Positions 1-9,333 of a stretch of 38,537 nt of DNA are shown one piece after another (positions within the stretch are counted from its first letter, which is position 1; each line of letters begins with the position of its first letter). The stretch covers positions 1-38,537 of the forward strand of contig NZ_BMIR01000028.1 in the NCBI RefSeq assembly GCF_014642655.1, in the 5' to 3' direction. Position numbers and translations under genes: made by a program. This DNA is from Pullulanibacillus camelliae. Its GTDB lineage: Bacteria; Bacillota; Bacilli; Bacillales; Sporolactobacillaceae. The notes below the pieces were generated by a model, which was not told the DNA's origin, searched no databases, and was given only the letters and a program-made list of their open reading frames with translations.

Positions 1-103
1 ATCGTTTCAACTCCTTGTTGGGTTTTGTTTGGTCACTTACCTATTCGGAGTTGCCGATGGCTTTTCCTCTTTTCTATTTTTGCGAACTTAATTATACGTG
101 ATC
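1..103. mobile_element. Possible end of an insertion sequence at the left edge
   Basis: No gene can be supported in these bases. Around 87-100 the sequence TTTTTGCGAACTT, preceded by GGAGT and GATGG, resembles the reverse complement of the right edge of the window (38438-38537). There GTTCGCAAAAA follows a likely IS tip and the end of a truncated reading frame. The likeness suggests that the left edge is also the tip of a related element running off the window. It rests on a short imperfect match, so confidence is low. Confidence 0.28.
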
Positions 104-182
104 GACTACCCATATTACCAATGTTAAAGAGTATACTAATGGTACAATTAGAACTAAATAGAAAAAGTAGGATTGATTATAT

Positions 183-872
183 ATGTATTTTAAACTCGAA
201 AAAGAAATGACTCCAATAATCAAACAAAATGCAGTTAGAATTTTCAAGTGCAATGCAGTTTCAGAAGAGTTGCCTGTTAACCATCGTATAGTGGATATAG
301 TCCTTTCCCAAATATCTTTCTCACAGCAAAATCAGTTTGAAAAATATAGGACTGCTTTAAACAAATTATCAATGGCTGAATTGGATGTGCTTGCAGATAT
401 ATACATAAAAAGAAAGGTAAGTATTCATTATTTGATAAAGAAGTTAAGATTGAGTAGTGAATCGATTAAGGAAATGTACCTAAAAAAACTTATTGAAAAT
501 GGTTTGCTAGTGAAAACATCAAAATTCATGTATGAAACAACCGATTGGTCAAGTATAAAAATTGGCAATATGGTTGCAATTGAGGCTAAATTATCCGATT
601 GGAAAACAGTTCTTGCTCAAGCGGTTGATAACTTTACATTCGCTGATTATTCATACGTAGCCCTAGATGAATCTATATGTTTATCAAATGAAGTAATAGA
701 AAAATTTATTGAAAAAAACGTAGGAATACTAACAGTCAGTGGGGGAGATAAGTTAAAATTGGTATATAAGTGTAAAAAGAATAGACTTACTAATCCTAGT
801 GACTTTGCTTTACAACGAATGCTATTATGTAGAGATCTTATTTGTAATCGTTCAAAATGGAAACTACTATAA
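183..872 (+). CDS. Winged-helix protein with PD-(D/E)XK nuclease-like C-terminal domain (hypothetical)
   Basis: 229 residues, first gene of a tight three-gene operon (18 bases before the kinase gene). Residues about 60-115 look like a winged helix-turn-helix, with a leucine-rich helix pair followed by a stretch reading ENGLLVKTSKFMYE. Residues 131-136 (VAIEAK) followed by a DWKTVLAQA helix and an FADYSYVAL strand match the ExK half-site and following helix of PD-(D/E)XK restriction-like folds; E134 and K136 would be catalytic. The upstream Asp of the motif is not obvious. From this layout the protein could bind and possibly nick DNA, or simply use the fold for binding. The start at 183 has a weak AGGA upstream; ATG at 207 is an alternative. 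The fold call is by eye. No specific family is recognised. Confidence 0.6.
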   Translation: MYFKLEKEMTPIIKQNAVRIFKCNAVSEELPVNHRIVDIVLSQISFSQQNQFEKYRTALNKLSMAELDVLADIYIKRKVSIHYLIKKLRLSSESIKEMYLKKLIENGLLVKTSKFMYETTDWSSIKIGNMVAIEAKLSDWKTVLAQAVDNFTFADYSYVALDESICLSNEVIEKFIEKNVGILTVSGGDKLKLVYKCKKNRLTNPSDFALQRMLLCRDLICNRSKWKLL

Positions 873-890
873 ACGATTGGAGGAAAGCAA

Positions 891-1718
891 ATGGGGAATC
901 CTTTTGATCCAAGCCTATCAATAGATGAAGTAGATTCATCATTTGAATATTACAGGGTATTTGACACTCTTGGTGAGGGCGGACAGGGTAGTGTATTCAA
1001 GGGAATTGATTTGAGGACAAATCAAGAAATTGCAATAAAGGTATATTCACCCAATCAGTTAGTTAAGAGGGCTGAATTAGAAGTGAGTAAACTTGAAAGG
1101 GTTGACTCACCATATCTTGCCAATGTGATAGAACATGGATATGCAACAATAAGAGATACACAATGTTATTTTGTTACAACGGGCTACATGGAAGGTTCCG
1201 ACTTGAAAGAAGTATTAAAAACAAGAAAACTGACCTTAGATGAAACAAGAAAGTTATTAATAGATATTCTGTCGGCAATTGATGATTTATGGAAATTAAG
1301 AGTTGTTCATAGTGATTTAAAACCCGCAAATATTCTATATCTATCAAATGGTGACTTTGTTTTGATAGATTTAGGTTTTGCAAAACACCTTGATAACGAA
1401 TCAATAACAATGGGACAAATTATAATGGGCACTTGGGGTTATATAGCACCTGAGCAAATAAGGGGGAGACACAACTTAACATTGCGTGCCGATATGTTTT
1501 CTCTTGGGGTCTTGGCATATGAAGCAATAACAGGTATCCATCCATTTCATCGGAATCAAGATCTAATTTTTGGTCAAATGCAGGCAACACCGATTAATCT
1601 CCTTACACATATTGACGAAAAGTTATCCAGGTCAATTCATTGGCTAATGGAACTACAGCCTTTAAAAAGACCTGTTTCTGGTAAACAAGTGATTGAACTT
1701 TTAAAGGAGGATATGTAA
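891..1718 (+). CDS. Soluble Hanks-type serine/threonine protein kinase
   Basis: 275 residues, essentially a bare kinase domain with no membrane segment and no PASTA or other sensor domain, so it is not PrkC/Stk1. Visible motifs are the glycine loop LGEGGQGSVFKG (27-38), the ATP lysine K50 in AIKVY, the catalytic loop HSDLKPANIL (140-149) with D142, the metal site DLG (160-162, usual DFG), and GYIAPEQ closing the activation segment. HSD replaces the usual HRD, which makes it a non-RD kinase; such kinases often do not need activation-loop phosphorylation. A good GGAGG precedes the ATG. The next gene starts with a GTG just 1 base after the TAA, and GGAGG inside the last codons serves as its ribosome site, so the two are translationally linked. 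The substrate is unknown; the partner proteins on either side are the obvious candidates. Confidence 0.9.
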   Translation: MGNPFDPSLSIDEVDSSFEYYRVFDTLGEGGQGSVFKGIDLRTNQEIAIKVYSPNQLVKRAELEVSKLERVDSPYLANVIEHGYATIRDTQCYFVTTGYMEGSDLKEVLKTRKLTLDETRKLLIDILSAIDDLWKLRVVHSDLKPANILYLSNGDFVLIDLGFAKHLDNESITMGQIIMGTWGYIAPEQIRGRHNLTLRADMFSLGVLAYEAITGIHPFHRNQDLIFGQMQATPINLLTHIDEKLSRSIHWLMELQPLKRPVSGKQVIELLKEDM

Positions 1719-1719
1719 A

Positions 1720-2991
1720 GTGTATTTATTAAACTTAGGTTATCAATGGAGTAATAACGAATTGGCTGACGGTGTTATTATTAATGCTAGTGGGATACAT
1801 ATACAACAAGCTAACAGGAGAGAGCAAATTGAAAACGCAAAATGGAAACTATTTGATCCTCAATTTTATTTGAAATCATTAGATTTAGAACAGTGTAAAA
1901 AGACCTGTGAACGTTTATCAACGTACCCATGGTTTGGGGGAAGTGCTATTACCTTCGATAGTGGAGAATATACACCTACTGCTTGGTTTCAGGAACACAA
2001 AGAAAATGTACAGTGGAATAACCTAATTCCGTCGGAAGAGAGCGAAATTATGGACCTCATACGAGATTGTTTGGCATTTCAAGAGTCTATAGGAGTTACA
2101 CATTTAATTGCACCTCTACCTATCATTGAAAATCCAGAAGATGAATTTGCATTACAGTTAAAATGGATTGATGTTGTCGAGAGACTACAGGATGAATTTG
2201 AAAAACCCATTTTAGTAACTTTAGCATTCTTAGATAATCTCTTCTTCTATGAACCCCCTTTAACAAATAAACTATTTCAAACCATGTTAGACAACTTAGC
2301 CGTAAGGACAGAATTGGATGGGGTATATGTAGTTCCAATACAAACAAATGATTCATCTACTAAGGTAGATGATAAATATGTTGTGGAAAGTATATTGCAT
2401 ATTTGCAATATACTGTCACAAAATGAAAAGGTTGTAGTTACAAATTATATAGATTCACTAGGTTTTGCCTGTTTAGGAGCAGGAGCGACTGCTTTTGGTA
2501 GCGGTTACTCTAATAAGGACAAAAGAATGTGTTTTAATGATTTTATAGATGCTTCAGGTGGTCGGTCTTACCCACGTTTTTACTCACATAACTTAATTTC
2601 TGATTTGTATTCAAATAGGGACTTATCAAAAATTAGAGATGTTAGGTTACTAAGACTTATAAAGGAAGATATCACAAATATAAGTAAAGATTTATTTAAT
2701 GAACTAATAAGTGGTGGTTCTGCAAATAATGTACCTAATTGGCGTGAAAGTCTTAACAATATAACTGCATCTAAACAACATAGGATTTTGTGCTTTAAGG
2801 AAAAAACAAATGAATTGTTAGAAATAGAAGGTATAGAAGAAAAAGAATCATATATCCTAGGGTGGTTACAAAATGCTGAGGCTTTTAGACTTTTACTTGA
2901 TTCTAAATTACAGGACAATCCATTGAGTGATGATTCAAGACATATCTCCCTATGGCTAGGAGCTTTTGAAAGTTACCTAAATAACAGATAA
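1720..2991 (+). CDS. Hypothetical protein, possible TIM-barrel fold, partner of the kinase
   Basis: 423 residues from a GTG start whose Shine-Dalgarno lies in the kinase gene's final codons. No family is recognised. Alternating hydrophobic strands and amphipathic helices (LADGVIINA, THLIAPLPII, KPILVTLAF, LDGVYVVPI, KVVVTNYID, ending with a GAGATAFGSGYSN glycine loop) suggest an eight-fold beta/alpha barrel in the first about 290 residues. An all-helical tail of about 130 residues follows. There is no signal peptide, transmembrane segment or cysteine zinc cluster. Barrel proteins of this size are usually enzymes, but no catalytic signature can be named. It is the last gene of the operon and is followed by a terminator. 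Translational coupling suggests it works with, or is phosphorylated by, the kinase; that is inference. Confidence 0.6.
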   Translation: MYLLNLGYQWSNNELADGVIINASGIHIQQANRREQIENAKWKLFDPQFYLKSLDLEQCKKTCERLSTYPWFGGSAITFDSGEYTPTAWFQEHKENVQWNNLIPSEESEIMDLIRDCLAFQESIGVTHLIAPLPIIENPEDEFALQLKWIDVVERLQDEFEKPILVTLAFLDNLFFYEPPLTNKLFQTMLDNLAVRTELDGVYVVPIQTNDSSTKVDDKYVVESILHICNILSQNEKVVVTNYIDSLGFACLGAGATAFGSGYSNKDKRMCFNDFIDASGGRSYPRFYSHNLISDLYSNRDLSKIRDVRLLRLIKEDITNISKDLFNELISGGSANNVPNWRESLNNITASKQHRILCFKEKTNELLEIEGIEEKESYILGWLQNAEAFRLLLDSKLQDNPLSDDSRHISLWLGAFESYLNNR

Positions 2992-3002
2992 CCTAATAAA
3001 GA

Positions 3003-3036
3003 GACGAGAAGTATTTGGATCTCGTCCCATTTTTTT
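3003..3036 (+). terminator. Rho-independent terminator of the kinase operon
   Basis: GACGAGA (3003-3009) pairs with TCTCGTC (3020-3026), followed by CCA and a run of seven T (3030-3036). It lies 12 bases after the stop of the third gene. Confidence 0.75.
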
Positions 3037-3037
3037 G

Positions 3038-3070
3038 CCTCTTAAATTACCACGGTGAACCGTATCATAA
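3038..3070 (+). repeat. Short direct repeat, copy A
   Basis: 33 bases starting CCTCTTAAAT and ending CATAA. They agree at 27 of 33 positions with 13859-13891, and both copies follow a T-run. The two copies bracket the PTS/MFS/lanthipeptide block. The nature of the repeat is unknown. Confidence 0.45.
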
Positions 3071-3150
3071 GTAGGGGTAAAAATTTTTGAAGATAAGGTG
3101 GGTATTTATCATTCGAAACTGGCTTTTGAGGAAGAGTAGTAGATAGTAAA

Positions 3151-5049
3151 TTATATATTTGTAAAAACGGTATCTTTAAAATCAGAAAGCGTTGAAGCGC
3201 ATTTCATCATTTCAAAGACATTTTCATTCTCAAATAATGATAGTATGGATTCGTAAATTTTTAAAAATATTTGTTTGTCTAGTTTATTAATGGCTATAAG
3301 TAAGACAACATGCACGATATTATCTCCCCAAGTGATACCCCTTCTACTTATTGCTACACCAATGCTTGTCTGTAAAGCATTCATATGAACAGAATGAGGT
3401 ATTGCAATTTGTCCAAAGGATGTAGAAGAAGCATTTTCTCTTTCAAATACATCTGATTTAAAAGAATGTTGAACAAAGCCCAAGTTTACCATCTTATTAC
3501 ATATTCTTTCGATAACCTCTTCTTTAGAAATATCTTCCATCTTAAAGAATAAATTTTCATTAAAATATCGCTCGAAATTGTCAAGAATAATTCCTTTTTT
3601 TCTGAGCTGTTGAATTTCATGAATTTTACCGTGTATTTCTTTTTTTTGACTATCGAATTGGAATGGAGAAATTAATACTGATTGATAATAATTTTTCCTC
3701 TGATCATCTATTACTGTAATTAATAAATCGAAAGTGTAGGTTTCTAATTCTTCAAAATTGGATATTTCTGCCATCAAATCAATATCATTGGAAAATTCAT
3801 GTAAGATTTGATTATAAATATTAGTTTTAAGACCTAAATAATCAGGGCATAAGAGAATACATTTTAATTTATCTGTTGCAGTTTTTTGACGGTCAATTTC
3901 TGTTCCAATGTGAATTGCTATAAAAGCGATTTCATCTTCATTTATTTTAATGTTATATATTTCAGCAAGTCTCAACGAAACAAATATCGAGATATCATAT
4001 ATTATAGGGCAATCCCGCTTTATGTTCTCTAAAAGAGGATTTTTATTATACTTTTTTAAGGAAGCTCTGGTAACTAATGACTTAATGTGTAAACCGAACG
4101 GAATGAAAAAGCTTTCATGTTTTAAATCAATAGAATATAAATCTGAAACCTCATCAATTATTTCATGGACAATTTTTAATGCTTCCGGACCAACTATATT
4201 TTTTAGCTGGTTAAAATTTGAGTTGGCATCAACCAAATAATTAACATTAGTTTTAAACAGAATATAAATTTCGTTTCGTTCATAAGTATTTAAATTTATT
4301 GAAAAATCCCTTTCAATTCTTTTTGATATCTTTTCAATAAGTTCCATATCCTCGGAGCTGTCCGTCAAAATGTTTCGAAAGTCTGAAAGATAGAACCCCT
4401 TTTTAACCCTATCAATAAGGATTGAAAAGTGTAATAACAGGTTCATGTAAGCAAAATTATTTAGGTAATAGTTGTTTTTTAAAAAAAATTCATTAATAAT
4501 GTTAGTTATTTTTCCAATATCCTCTTCAGCAAATGATTGTTTTAGGGTATTTGTATCAATTATACGATTATTTGTTTCTTCAAAAATAACACTTGATAAT
4601 AGTGAACGTTTATCTTTTTCAGCTCCGTTGATATGCAATATTTCATTTTGAGTATAAAAACGAATATTAAACTTCTGAAAAGTATTGTTCATCTTTGTCA
4701 GGTCAGCTTTAAGAGTAGAATAACCAACAAATAGTTCATCACAGAGATCCAAAACGTTTGGATTTTTGTGTTCCACTAATATCTTTTTGATAATATAGTA
4801 TGCTCTTTCCAAGTAGTTTTGAGGTAGAGAATTATCTTCATCTAAAAAAGAAAGAGCATCTTGTTTGTTAATTAAATAACCTTTACTAAAGGAGTGAATA
4901 ATCTTTTTATCAGTCATCATATTAATATCTTTTATATAAGTTTTAACCGTTCGAACAGAAACATCCAAAAGTTTTGCTAACTCAGACGAGGGGCATGGCA
5001 ATTGTTGTTCCATTAAATATAGTATTAATTTTTTCTTTTTGTCTGTCAT
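3151..5049 (-). CDS. BglG-family PTS-responsive transcriptional regulator (LicR/MtlR type)
   Basis: 632 residues with the complete LicR-type layout: an N-terminal helix-turn-helix pair (about 1-140, with SSELAKLLDVSVRTVKTYI as the first reading helix), PRD1 (about 175-275, H207), PRD2 (about 290-395, H321 and H380), a degenerate EIIB-like domain (about 395-480, C401), and a C-terminal EIIA-Fru-like domain (about 500-632) with the phospho-His in IAIPHS (H552). In this family HPr phosphorylation of the PRDs activates and phosphorylation through the cognate IIB represses, so the protein switches on its operon when substrate is imported. It is transcribed divergently from the PTS genes, and palindromes in the 190-base gap are plausible operators. 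It is a DNA-binding activator type, not an RNA-binding LicT type, because it starts with a helix-turn-helix and not a CAT domain. Confidence 0.92.
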   Translation of the reverse strand: MTDKKKKLILYLMEQQLPCPSSELAKLLDVSVRTVKTYIKDINMMTDKKIIHSFSKGYLINKQDALSFLDEDNSLPQNYLERAYYIIKKILVEHKNPNVLDLCDELFVGYSTLKADLTKMNNTFQKFNIRFYTQNEILHINGAEKDKRSLLSSVIFEETNNRIIDTNTLKQSFAEEDIGKITNIINEFFLKNNYYLNNFAYMNLLLHFSILIDRVKKGFYLSDFRNILTDSSEDMELIEKISKRIERDFSINLNTYERNEIYILFKTNVNYLVDANSNFNQLKNIVGPEALKIVHEIIDEVSDLYSIDLKHESFFIPFGLHIKSLVTRASLKKYNKNPLLENIKRDCPIIYDISIFVSLRLAEIYNIKINEDEIAFIAIHIGTEIDRQKTATDKLKCILLCPDYLGLKTNIYNQILHEFSNDIDLMAEISNFEELETYTFDLLITVIDDQRKNYYQSVLISPFQFDSQKKEIHGKIHEIQQLRKKGIILDNFERYFNENLFFKMEDISKEEVIERICNKMVNLGFVQHSFKSDVFERENASSTSFGQIAIPHSVHMNALQTSIGVAISRRGITWGDNIVHVVLLIAINKLDKQIFLKIYESILSLFENENVFEMMKCASTLSDFKDTVFTNI

Positions 5050-5122
5050 AGTTCTTCACCACCTTAAACCTTTATGCATTTAAATTATTATAACGAAACC
5101 AGTTGTTAATTCAACTTGTGAA

Positions 5123-5178
5123 TTGCACCATGCGGTGCAACTTTTTTAATTTGTTTTTTGCACTCAATCATGCAAAAA
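5123..5178. promoter_or_regulatory. Two palindromes between the regulator gene and the PTS operon (candidate operators)
   Basis: TTGCACC ATGC GGTGCAA (5123-5140) has perfect 7-base arms. TTTTTGCA and TGCAAAAA (5155-5162 and 5171-5178) form a second perfect 8-base inverted repeat. Both contain TTGCA and are spaced about three helical turns apart in the divergent control region. Binding by the adjacent BglG-type regulator is inferred from position only. Confidence 0.5.
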
Positions 5179-5242
5179 GTGAGTGGAGGCGTTTTAAATG
5201 TTGTTCCATAATAAAAGCATAAAATGAAAGGAGAAATTTACT

Positions 5243-5563
5243 ATGGAAAACCTAAATATTTTATTGTGTTGTGGAGCAGGGATGTCAAGTGGATTCTTAG
5301 CTCAAAAAGCTAGAAAAGCAGTAAAAAAAAAGGGGCTAAAAGTTAGAATTGAAGCAAAAAGCGAATCTGAAGCAGCTGCAAATTTATCATCTATAAATAT
5401 TTTGCTATTAGGTCCCCACTATGAATCCCATAAGGATGAGTTTAGAAAATTAGCAAAGCCTTTTGATGTACCCGTAGAAGTAATTCCACAAAAGATTTAC
5501 GGCACATTAGATGGAGAAAAGTTATTAGATTTTGCTCTTGAAATCATTGAAAATAAAAAATAA
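5243..5563 (+). CDS. PTS lactose/cellobiose-family IIB component
   Basis: 106 residues, the usual length for a free-standing IIB of the lactose-N,N'-diacetylchitobiose-beta-glucoside family. The phosphocysteine loop is ILLCCGAGMSSGFL; C10, in the C-x-x-G-M-S pattern, is the residue that takes phosphate from IIA and passes it to the sugar. It is cytosolic and is the first gene of the operon IIB-IIC-IIA-phosphoglycosidase, the same order as licBCA of Bacillus subtilis. AAAGGAG ends 10 bases before the ATG. It is likely induced through the divergent regulator, whose EIIB/EIIA-like domains exchange phosphate with such proteins. The sugar is probably a beta-glucoside or oligo-beta-glucoside; the exact substrate cannot be read from the sequence. 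Confidence 0.9.
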   Translation: MENLNILLCCGAGMSSGFLAQKARKAVKKKGLKVRIEAKSESEAAANLSSINILLLGPHYESHKDEFRKLAKPFDVPVEVIPQKIYGTLDGEKLLDFALEIIENKK

Positions 5564-5582
5564 TAATGAGAGGGAGTAGAAA

Positions 5583-6845
5583 TTGAAGACTTTTATGAAC
5601 TGGTTGAGCACTTCATTTGCTCCAAAAATGAACAAGATTACAATGAATCCTTGGGTATCAGCATTATCCAGTGCTATGCAAAAAATAATCCCTTTTATTT
5701 TAACAGGATCCTTAATTTTTCTCTATAATGTTATTCGCTCCTATATCCATGTCTTACCTGATTTAGGACAAATAGCTAATTATACTTTCGGAATGTTAGG
5801 ATTGTTAATTGCATTTATGATGGCAAATCAAGTTATGGAAAAATTGGGTAGAACTAATTATCCGGTGATGGCAGGTTTAACAGCTATTTCTGTGTTCATC
5901 ATGTTTATTAAGCCAGTGGTTAATAATAATGGAATTATGACAGTTAATTTTGAAAGATTTGGACCTACAGGTATTATCGTGGGAATTATAGCAGGTTTAT
6001 TTGTTTCAGTTATTTTTAATCTTATTGGAAAGTTCAACTGGCTAAGCGAGTCAAGTTTGCCTGATTTTGTAATTGGATGGATTAATAGTATTATTCCAAT
6101 ATTTATTTCTATAGGCCTAGCTGTTTTATTAAGTTTCGAATTCAATTTAGATATATTTGGCTTGATTATAAAAATATTTTCACCTATTCAAAATTTTGGT
6201 CAAACTTTACCAGGGTTTATTTTACTTATATTTATAATGACTTTCTTTTACACATTAGGAATTTCAACATGGTTGTGGTCTGCAATTCAAACACCAATTT
6301 TCATGGCTGGAATAGCTGCAAATATTGCTGCTGCACAACATGGTTTACAACCAACAAATATTGTAACCAATGAAACAGTATTCACAGCGGCCCTAATTAC
6401 AATGGGGGGTGTGGGCGCTACCTTAGGGTTAAATTTCTTAATGCTTTTCTCTGAGTCAAAGGACTTGAGAACAATATCTAGGCTAACTATTGTACCATCT
6501 ATTTTTAATATTAATGAACCTATTATGTTTAGTACTCCTGTCGTTATGAATCCAATTCTAATGTTACCAATGTGGATTAATGGGATTACGGGACCGGTAG
6601 TTATTTGGGTTGTAATGCGAGCTCATCTTTTAAATATTCCAGATAAAATGATCCAAGTTGGGCAAATTCCTGCACCTTTTTCAAGTGTAATGATTACTCA
6701 AGACTTGCATGCAATAATAGTTTACTTTGTATTATTAGCAATATACCTTGTTACATGGTATCCATTCTTCAAAGTATATGAAAAGCAAAAATTGAAAGAA
6801 GAACAGGAAGAGTTTGAAGAACTCAGTAATACAGTAGAAGCATAG
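5583..6845 (+). CDS. PTS lactose/cellobiose-family IIC permease
   Basis: 420 residues with about ten hydrophobic segments, the usual size for an IIC-Cel protein. NINEPIMFSTPVVMNPILMLP is the conserved loop of this family, which contributes the Glu and Asn of the sugar site. The protein carries the sugar across the membrane as it is phosphorylated by IIB. The start is TTG, 7 bases after GAGAGGGAG; ATG at 5595 is possible but worse spaced. The gene begins 19 bases after the IIB stop and is followed 24 bases later by IIA. The C-terminal tail is acidic (KEEQEEFEELSN) and cytosolic. Confidence 0.93.
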   Translation: MKTFMNWLSTSFAPKMNKITMNPWVSALSSAMQKIIPFILTGSLIFLYNVIRSYIHVLPDLGQIANYTFGMLGLLIAFMMANQVMEKLGRTNYPVMAGLTAISVFIMFIKPVVNNNGIMTVNFERFGPTGIIVGIIAGLFVSVIFNLIGKFNWLSESSLPDFVIGWINSIIPIFISIGLAVLLSFEFNLDIFGLIIKIFSPIQNFGQTLPGFILLIFIMTFFYTLGISTWLWSAIQTPIFMAGIAANIAAAQHGLQPTNIVTNETVFTAALITMGGVGATLGLNFLMLFSESKDLRTISRLTIVPSIFNINEPIMFSTPVVMNPILMLPMWINGITGPVVIWVVMRAHLLNIPDKMIQVGQIPAPFSSVMITQDLHAIIVYFVLLAIYLVTWYPFFKVYEKQKLKEEQEEFEELSNTVEA

Positions 6846-6869
6846 AAATACAGAATAAAGGATTGGTGG

Positions 6870-7223
6870 ATGAGGATGTCAAATTCAGTTGAGAAAGAAG
6901 AACTAGAAAATGAGTTGGTCACTGTTGCCATGCAGATCATTTTATACGCAGGAAATGCAAGAGCGTTAGCGGACGAGGCATTTAAATTTGCAAAGGAAGA
7001 AGATTTTCAGGTTGCTTATAAAAAAATGAAAGAAGCCGATCAAGAAATATTAAAAGCTCATCAAACTCAAACAAAGGTTATCCAGGATGAAACACGGGGA
7101 ATTTCACATGAGCCTTCCTTGTTATTCAATCATGCCCAAGATCATTTAATGACGATTATGTCTGAGATTCGTATTACAAATAAAATGATTGAGTTACATG
7201 AGCTGACATTGAAACGTAAATGA
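6870..7223 (+). CDS. PTS lactose/cellobiose-family IIA component
   Basis: 117 residues, all-helical, matching the trimeric IIA-Lac/Cel family. The phosphorylated histidine is H88 in FNHAQDHLMT, and D91 in the same motif corresponds to the Asp that binds metal at the trimer axis. It takes phosphate from HPr and passes it to C10 of the neighbouring IIB. ATG at 6876 (third residue) is an alternative start; GGATTGGTGG precedes both. A gap of about 115 bases with no obvious terminator leads into the glycosidase gene, so all four genes probably share one transcript. Confidence 0.9.
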   Translation: MRMSNSVEKEELENELVTVAMQIILYAGNARALADEAFKFAKEEDFQVAYKKMKEADQEILKAHQTQTKVIQDETRGISHEPSLLFNHAQDHLMTIMSEIRITNKMIELHELTLKRK

Positions 7224-7266
7224 ACAAATAGAAGTGTTAACTTTAGTTGAAATTTTAAAAAAATAA

Positions 7267-8814
<1,548 letters not shown>

Positions 8815-8904
8815 TTATTCTGGTAGTAAACTCAGCAACACAAAGGGAAATACGCAGTACGTCGAAAATGCAAATGGTGGGGGAACATTAAAAATAGGAT
8901 GGGG

Positions 8905-8939
8905 AATCCAGCATAATAAAATGTTGGATTTCTCTTTTT
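8905..8939 (+). terminator. Terminator after the PTS operon
   Basis: AATCCAGCAT pairs with ATGTTGGATT (one mismatched position) around the loop AATAAA, followed by TCTCTTTTT. It lies about 90 bases after the glycosidase stop. Confidence 0.65.
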
Positions 8940-9104
8940 ATGCTCTAGGATAGGTATATTTATAAAGATCCTAGAAAAAAAGTTAGTTGAGCCCGTATAA
9001 TTGTGTAAATTGAGTTTTGTGAAAAAAGAAGAGCCAAATTCAAATCTCTCAGCTAAGAATATAGGTAACAACACCAAAAATTCTAGAAAGCGAGTTGATT
9101 TGAA

Positions 9105-9287
9105 ATGGCTCAATACAAGATTAACGTAGATTCGGAGATTCTGCATCAATTATTTTTAGGAAATTCCAAAGACGCAGGGGTGCATGCCTTGTTGGAATCC
9201 GTATTGAACCAGGTATGACAGGCACAAGCCAGTGATCAGCTTGGTGCAGAAAAATATGAACGCAACGAAGATCGTAAGGGTTATTAA
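9105..9287 (+). pseudogene. N-terminal fragment of an IS256-family transposase
   Basis: The frame begins MAQYKINVDSEILHQLF and continues LLESVLNQV, a start typical of IS256-family Mutator transposases. It has an internal TGA at 9216-9218 where a coding residue is expected, and ends at TAA 9285 after about 60 codons out of roughly 390. The rest of the transposase and the right inverted repeat are absent. It is a dead remnant between the PTS operon and the MFS gene and marks past insertion and deletion at this junction. Confidence 0.75.
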
Positions 9288-9333
9288 ATAACTTGGATAT
9301 AGATAACAGCATGTTATGGTCAAACGTTGCCCT

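Noticed and set aside
25-210. 61-codon frame at the left edge
   Set aside because: It has no ribosome site, atypical composition for a coding region, and overlaps both the putative IS tip and the start of the next gene.
3151-5049. Possible LicT-type RNA antiterminator with RAT sequence
   Set aside because: The protein begins with helix-turn-helix domains and carries EIIB/EIIA-like domains, so it is a DNA-binding LicR/MtlR-type activator; no RAT/terminator pair was found in the leader.
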